DNA of 64,000 nt from Caprimulgus europaeus (lineage: Eukaryota > Chordata > Aves > Caprimulgiformes > Caprimulgidae). Each line of letters begins with the position of its first letter. Position 1 is the stretch's first letter. Positions 58,265 to 64,000 of the stretch are shown here, piece after piece. The stretch spans positions 73,389,474 through 73,453,473 of the forward strand of contig OU015528.1 in NCBI GenBank assembly GCA_907165065.1, read 5' to 3'. Both the position numbers and the translations under genes were made by a program. Under the pieces are notes generated by a model. That model did no database searches and was not told where the DNA came from. It saw nothing but the letters and a program-made list of their open reading frames with translations.

Positions 58265-59299
58265 TCACATGTTTCATTGACAATTTTCTTGCATCCATTT
58301 CATTTTCCAGACAGCAGCTGTTTCATTGCCATTTCTGATCCCCTTGCCATAGTTCATCCTTATAACTAGAAAATTACCTTAAATAAATAGGTGTCAGTAG
58401 CTAAGTACTGCTGTTGATATATTCCCAGTCTCATATCCTATTCACTTGGAGAACCAGATTATTCAACTGTAGATTGTTACATGGAGTCAAAGTTGCTTTT
58501 CTTTGTTATTATTATCCGAAGAAGATTCAGGATTTAAGATAGACCCAACCTTAAATATTGTCATTTCCAGCTGATAAAACAGATTGGCATCTTCTCACTA
58601 TAGGTAATTTTCTTAAAGGCTCTATACTTACAGGTAGAAAAATAAAACATTATTGAGTCCAATGCTTCCACCAATGTCAGCATGCAGGAATTAACCTCTA
58701 CTTATAAACATTTCTTGGAAAAGGGATGATGATTCTCCTTCTGTCTCTGTAACTGTAATTGTAGGAGTACCACCTTTATGGAAATGGTGTTTGGATTAGA
58801 ATAGGAGAGACAAAACAAACATTTATTTCCAGTCTAAAAATATTAGATGACCTTCAGGCACTTATGAGTGGCTCTGGTTTATATCTAGAAACACAAAAAT
58901 GAAAGGTGCAGCTGAAAGACCCAAGTGTCAAAATCCTAGGTATCCTGAAATATGTATATGAAGACTATAGTGAGCATACCAGATATAACAGGACAAGCAT
59001 CTGTGAATGTATGCTTCACACATAAATATGTTTTGGAAATTTGTGTGGAAAACAGCATTCTACATAAATTTTTTCTGGTGTCCCTAAACTTCCCATTTCA
59101 AAGAGAAACAGAGACCTGCATCCTGATTTTCTGGCAGGAGTTGTGTAAAGCTCCTTATAGACCCTCTATTACTGTGCATAGTCAAGGAAGTGAAAATTAG
59201 TTCTTAAGGTTTGATTATGTGATTTGAAACACTCATTGATAAAAAATAATCTTTATAGCAACAATATTAGTGTCATTTTAATACTCAGTCTTGGCACCA
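58265..59299. other. AT-rich unique sequence
   Basis: No feature recognised; an 82-codon frame at 58952-59200 has no known domain. Confidence 0.6.
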
Positions 59300-59660
59300 G
59301 GCAGCTGTTAGAACATTATGCAAGGAGAATGAAATGACATTGGAAGCTGAACAGTGGGAATGGGATGAGCTGCAACAGAGCAAAGTGCAAGGTTACGCAT
59401 TTAGGCTTACACAAAAAGCTGATTTCAGCTGCGTGTTTATAAACTGGAAATAACAGCAAGGGTGAAAGTAATCAGTGAATCAGCTGGAAACAGGTTGACT
59501 GTGGGCCACCAGTGTGGTGCATCCTTAAATATGACACACGTGATCCCGAGACATCTCGGATGAGGTAATTCCAGCTTTCCTATAGAGTATTCAATGAGAA
59601 TGTAGTACACAATTCTGGGACAAAAAAAGGATTATTTAAACTAAAGATATTATATTTGCA
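59300..59660 (+). mobile_element. ancient CR1 reverse-transcriptase fragment
   Basis: GCAAAGTGCAAGGTTACGCATTTAGG-type sequence (59380-59405), ATCAGCTGGAAAC, GGGCCACCAGTGTGGTGCAT and CATCTCGGATGAGGTAATTCCAG follow the order of the RT C-terminal region of old CR1 elements (for example ...SKVQGHAFR..., then the GCCACCAATGTGATGCAG word). No functional frame. Confidence 0.65.
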
Positions 59661-62324
59661 CAGGACCTATTATGTATAATCTGATCTTAATTATATTTAA
59701 ATAGAAAATTTGAAGAAATACTATTACTGGTTTTGATGAGTTTCTCAATATTAGTACAAAGGACTGGCAGAGTCACTAGCTTTTAAATGGGGAAGATTAT
59801 GGTTTTTCAGTGATGCAAGTAAAGTGAATATGATGACAATATTTTTTTCTCTCATATTGAAAGAGTTTTTCGTATTGGAGGCAACTTAGTATAGGCGATG
59901 CCAGGGAGCATCTCTAGTTTCTTCCTGCTGTCACAGAAATCTCCAAAGAAAATTTATGACTGTCTGTTAGCTACCAGAGAATCTACACAAAATAATGGCT
60001 TCTACTAGTCATTGTTCTGGAATGAAGCACCATGTTTTTCTTTCCTCTCTTTTTAAAATCCAAATCTTAGAACTGTATCTCCAAACATCAACCATATCCT
60101 CATGACTCTCCTCATGGAGCTGTTCAATTAGAATTGACCTTCCTTTGCCTTCAGGCTATTTTTTCTGTTTATGAAAGTAATTAGTAAAGATTTTCAAGAT
60201 GGGAATATGATTTTGGCATGAAGATATCATATGTGCTAATTAGCTTAAGGTCAAACAAATATAACCAAGAGCGTTTAAAGTGTTTTATCTTTTATAAAAA
60301 ATGTGACCATTGGAGTAGTGGGAAGACTAAGATTAGCAAAGCTTTCTGGTTTATTATACATATTCTCTGCTGTCATGTAATTATATCTGAGTTAATATTT
60401 AAGTTAATTACAAGTTAGGTGATGAAGAAATTCAAAACGGAAGCACTAGTATTTAATTCTAAGAATGTATCTTTATGAGAGGGAAAGAAAATGGATATTT
60501 TATTCTCTCTTAACCTCATTTCCAAACAATTACTGACAGCTTACTGAATGTGAAGTTTGCATTCTTTAAGAAAGCCTGTTCTTCCCAGTGCTAGTGAAAA
60601 TGCAATATTTATTTCTTACTTCAACCAAATTCATGAATGAATTTTAGGCTCACAAGTCTAGTATTAGGTACTATTAATGTAGTGCCTTTATAATAGCACT
60701 TTATAATATAATATTTTATTATGTCCAAGTACCAGAAACTGCTGAAAGTGTTTTTCATCTGATTCAGCTTATTAATCATAGACCAAATTCTGCAGTATAT
60801 TAAAACATTTCACGACTTGCTTATACACAAATGCAGATACTCACACATATTATGAGGAAAAAAAAAAGAAAAGATTTCCAATTTCTTTTAAAATATCCCT
60901 TTAGTTCATCTTCTAGAGGTGGATGATTTATCTTTCCAAGTATTATTCATTACAGTGCATTTAGTTCTGAATTTGTTTAGACATCAGTCCTGCCCCTAAA
61001 GATGTGGATTAATAATCTTGTGTTCAGATAGCCTTCTTCCATTCTTAATAGCTGAGAAATTTCAGATTAGTAATTTATTTTACCCATTATTGAGTTACAC
61101 AAAGTTGTGGCTAAGATGTAAAGGAACTGGATTCAGTAACATCAGAGGCTCCTCATGCACTTAAGTTCCTATGACAACAGGAAAGAGGTACAATGTGTGA
61201 AAAATATGGAATTAAGTTTTGATAAATTTTGGACTATGTCCCTATTTATTTATTAAAGTTGGTTGGAAAAATAAATAGAAAAACAATATTTATCAAAATA
61301 ATATTCTTTACGGGATTATGTTGCTATTGTTCCCCTTTTTGTTTTACACTAAAAAGTGGAATGTCTGGCAGTGTCAGTATTTCAACACGAAATTAATGTG
61401 TTTTATTTTTTCTTCCATTTCATTTTCTAGAATAAGTGGTGTATTTTGTGAAAAAAATCTAACTTTTTAATGTTTATCAAATTCAAATACTTTAAATAGA
61501 CATTTTCCCCAGACTTTTTTTCATAGATATTTTTAAACTTTGTTTTCTTTTAGAAGAATAATGATTTTGAAACCTCAGAAATTAAATTTAAAGTGAAATT
61601 TCTGTTCTTCACCAAGCATGGACAGTTGCTCACACCACAAGTTAACAAGGTCAGGAAATGGTATTTTTTCCATTTCATAGGCAGGATATTAGTGCGCAGA
61701 GAAATTATCAGTTTTTCAACACAGGCAGGTGCATACTTATGAAGGATACAGTTGGAGTTCTTGGGAATAGGAATTGAGAGACTGGCCAGTAGGTCATTTA
61801 GCCTATGTTTACAAAGCTAATTGTAGGTAGATATTAATTTTTCAGTTTATGTTCCAGCTCTCCTGGACACACCTCATCCACTTCAAATAGCTGCGCAAGT
61901 GCAATGCTATAACAGTGTGAAGTAAGACAAAGGTGGCTATGTATTAGCTTATATATTAGCTAGGCACCTATAACCTGACAAAGGCAGCTATATATTAGTC
62001 AAGCACTAGATTTTTGTAACATCAAACCAGAGCTGCCCCAGAGAAGTGGCACAAGAGACAACATGTACCTGACCTGTTTCTATATGCATATTTAATTGAT
62101 CAGTCTTTAGGTCTTCCAAGGAAGAACTCTGACTGTGGTATTCTTTTATCATTAATTGAATATTTCAGAAAAAATATAATCTTAAGTATATATGGCATTT
62201 AGAAGGCATTCATTTTGTTGTTATGCTAGTTGTACATGCAGAGATGTCTTAGGAATATTTCCTTTTCTCCTGCACTCTCCAATTAAGCAGACAGCAACAA
62301 AAGTTATTAACAATCATTAACAGT

Positions 62325-62368
62325 AAAAAAAAAACCAAACCAAACCAAAACAAAACCAAAACCAACCC
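62325..62368. repeat. (AAACC/AAAAC)n microsatellite
   Basis: A-run followed by alternating AAACC and AAAAC units. Confidence 0.92.
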
Positions 62369-63551
62369 TATTCTCTTTTTAGAATAAAACCAAAAGAATT
62401 TGCAAAACAGGAACCTGTCTTGTAAACGATGGGTTGGCTTCTAAACACAGTGTGCTGAGACCTCACAGGTAACAGCAGAGCTGCTCCAGGCCTCTTGCAA
62501 TCAGATCTAAAGTTCTTTTATGTAACTTTTCTTCCTCTTCATCTTCTCTTGTGTGTGTGCATGTGATGACTGACACCCAGTTCAAGGTACAACTCTGCTG
62601 CTGCTGCTTGAGAGATGCAAATATAAGCATAGTGAATACAACGACCTGGCATGCAGCAGCCGTTCTCAGCAGAGAAAAATGTCTTCAATAATTAATGAGA
62701 GAAAGGGACGTGGAACCACTAAATCCAGCCTGAAGTTGATTACAGAGCTGTCAGTCATCTGCAGGGCAATGTAATGAAACAGAGCAACTCAGCAGCCAGG
62801 ATATGTATGAAAGTCATTTCCTATCACTTCTGCACATTTTTTCTATGGGCTATAAAACTGACAATTGGATTATTGAAAGGAAAAACTGATGAAATATGTC
62901 TGTTTTGAATGGGAACGTATCTCACTAATATAGCCCCCACACATTCTGTCCTATTTTTATCTAGACTTCAGGAAATAAGTTATTCAAATGTATTTAAATG
63001 AGATTTCTAACCCACCAATATAGTTTCATACTGCCTCATCTGTTGTGTCATGAACATAAACCAATATAGATTAAATTTATATTTAATTATTTTGTTACTC
63101 ATATATCCTTCTATCCAAGATATGTGCCTAAAATGGCTGTCTTATGATTCTGAAACTTATACTGTTTTTCACCTGAAGCAGAATTCAAATCAGTTTCTCA
63201 AGGCCATTACTAATAAACAGGTAAGTCTAGTACCAGGCAAATTTTTGGTTTAGAAAAACAAAAAATACCCAGTCTTAATTTTTTGCTATTTTTTTCTTTT
63301 CCCTTCTGCATGATTTGATAGAAGCTTCAAATTCTTTATAAAATGTAATTGAATTAATCACATATAATGTGGTTTGCAAGCAAGTGATTCTAGAAGTGCA
63401 AGGTTGCATGGCTCTTCTGGCTTCCCACAGAATGTCTCTGGTGTTCAGATCCTACTAACTAGCCAGAACAGGTCTGATTTCTATTGCCACCCACCATACA
63501 AAGTCTTCTAAAGAACTGAAAGTATTTCTGAGGATTTTTGTCTGGTTCTGC

Positions 63552-63553
<2 letters not shown>

Positions 63554-63582
<29 letters not shown>
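63554..63582. repeat. T29 homopolymer
   Basis: Twenty-nine consecutive T followed by AAGACAGG. No SINE or LINE body is recognised on either side. Confidence 0.93.
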
Positions 63583-63586
<4 letters not shown>

Positions 63587-64000
63587 CAGGAAAATTTACT
63601 CAGGCTGAGTCTTACTATCTTCAAAGACAGTGTGCAAAAATCTGATTTAGGTTAAGTCTGTAGTCATTTTGTCACTGTTTTTACAGAGTTCAAAATCAGT
63701 CAGGACAAAGATTAACTACTGAGCAGAATTATAAGCTCCAAATGATTCCTGTGTATCAGATTCTTGAACTCTTTGGAAGTACACCTTGCCTGACACCGAG
63801 GCTTTGCTGTGCTGCACAACTACTGCAAAGACCTGAGGTCAGTAGGCTGCAAAGGAGTCATAACCAACATCCTTTGAGTCACTGTATGACTCCTTCCCAG
63901 ATTTATGGGTTCAGCAAACAATTATTACTGATGATCTTCTTATATAAGTGAACAAAATGGGTAAATAAGTAGTTCAAGTTATATTTGTTATGTGCACTTG

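Larger units (their letters stand above)
59661..64000. other. AT-rich unique sequence to the window end
   Basis: No gene recognised. Holds an AAACC-type microsatellite (62325-62368), a (CTG)4-like run near 62595, a moderately complex CpG-poor block at about 62590-62830, and a 29-bp T-run (63554-63582). Confidence 0.65.

Noticed and set aside
1..64000. CRISPR arrays, bacterial operons, tRNA/rRNA genes, CpG islands, telomere repeats
   Set aside because: Looked for by eye; no regular spacer arrays, tRNA B-box-like words in context, TTAGGG arrays or CpG-dense segments outside the LTR.

Overview
The window looks like a gene-poor stretch of a bird nuclear genome, either intergenic or inside a very large intron. 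Three things point to a bird. CR1 LINEs are by far the commonest interspersed repeat, and their 3' ends carry the avian-type ATTCTATG/ATTCTGTG octamers. There are retroviral solo LTRs of types I associate with birds. There are no L1 or Alu-type repeats. The exact species cannot be told; the 1.1 kb LTR at 2331-3476 resembles a family I associate with neoavian birds rather than chicken, which is from memory and uncertain. I found no host exon, CpG island, tRNA, rRNA or snRNA gene that I could defend.

Layout: 84-206 is a TTCTC pentanucleotide microsatellite. 2331-3476 is a minus-strand solo LTR bounded by a 5-bp duplication (AGTGG). 3482-9407 is mostly unique AT-rich DNA. 9409-11810 is the longest CR1 (minus strand, from the end of the endonuclease to the 3' tail, with a dead reverse transcriptase). 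15672-15822 is a CR1 tail. 16019-16266 is a 248-bp minus-strand LTR with a 6-bp duplication (CCTGGT) and an alpharetrovirus-like promoter layout. 16808-17750, 19163-20324 and 26140-28033 are three plus-strand CR1 copies, the last two from closely related subfamilies. 30495-30958 is a CR1 with a large internal deletion. 31769-33042 holds minus-strand CR1 tails, one with a second CR1 inserted inside it. 36104-36232 is G/T-rich low-complexity DNA with a G-quadruplex motif, followed by a CR1 tail at 36495-36648. 37067-37109 is a perfect 20-bp hairpin. 40774-42190 is another minus-strand CR1. 49720-50094 is a third LTR (plus strand). The last 20 kb is mostly unique AT-rich DNA with older, heavily decayed CR1 pieces at about 45228-45560, 55150-55262, 56330-57190 and 59300-59660, and a young CR1 tail at 58143-58264.

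Nothing here works together as a gene system. The coding-looking stretches are either decayed CR1 reverse transcriptase/endonuclease or chance open frames in LTR and low-complexity DNA. The interest lies in element history (nesting, internal deletions, intact target-site duplications) and a few structural DNA motifs. I did not find evidence for a new biological system and say so plainly. Element family names come from remembered consensus patterns, not from a database search.
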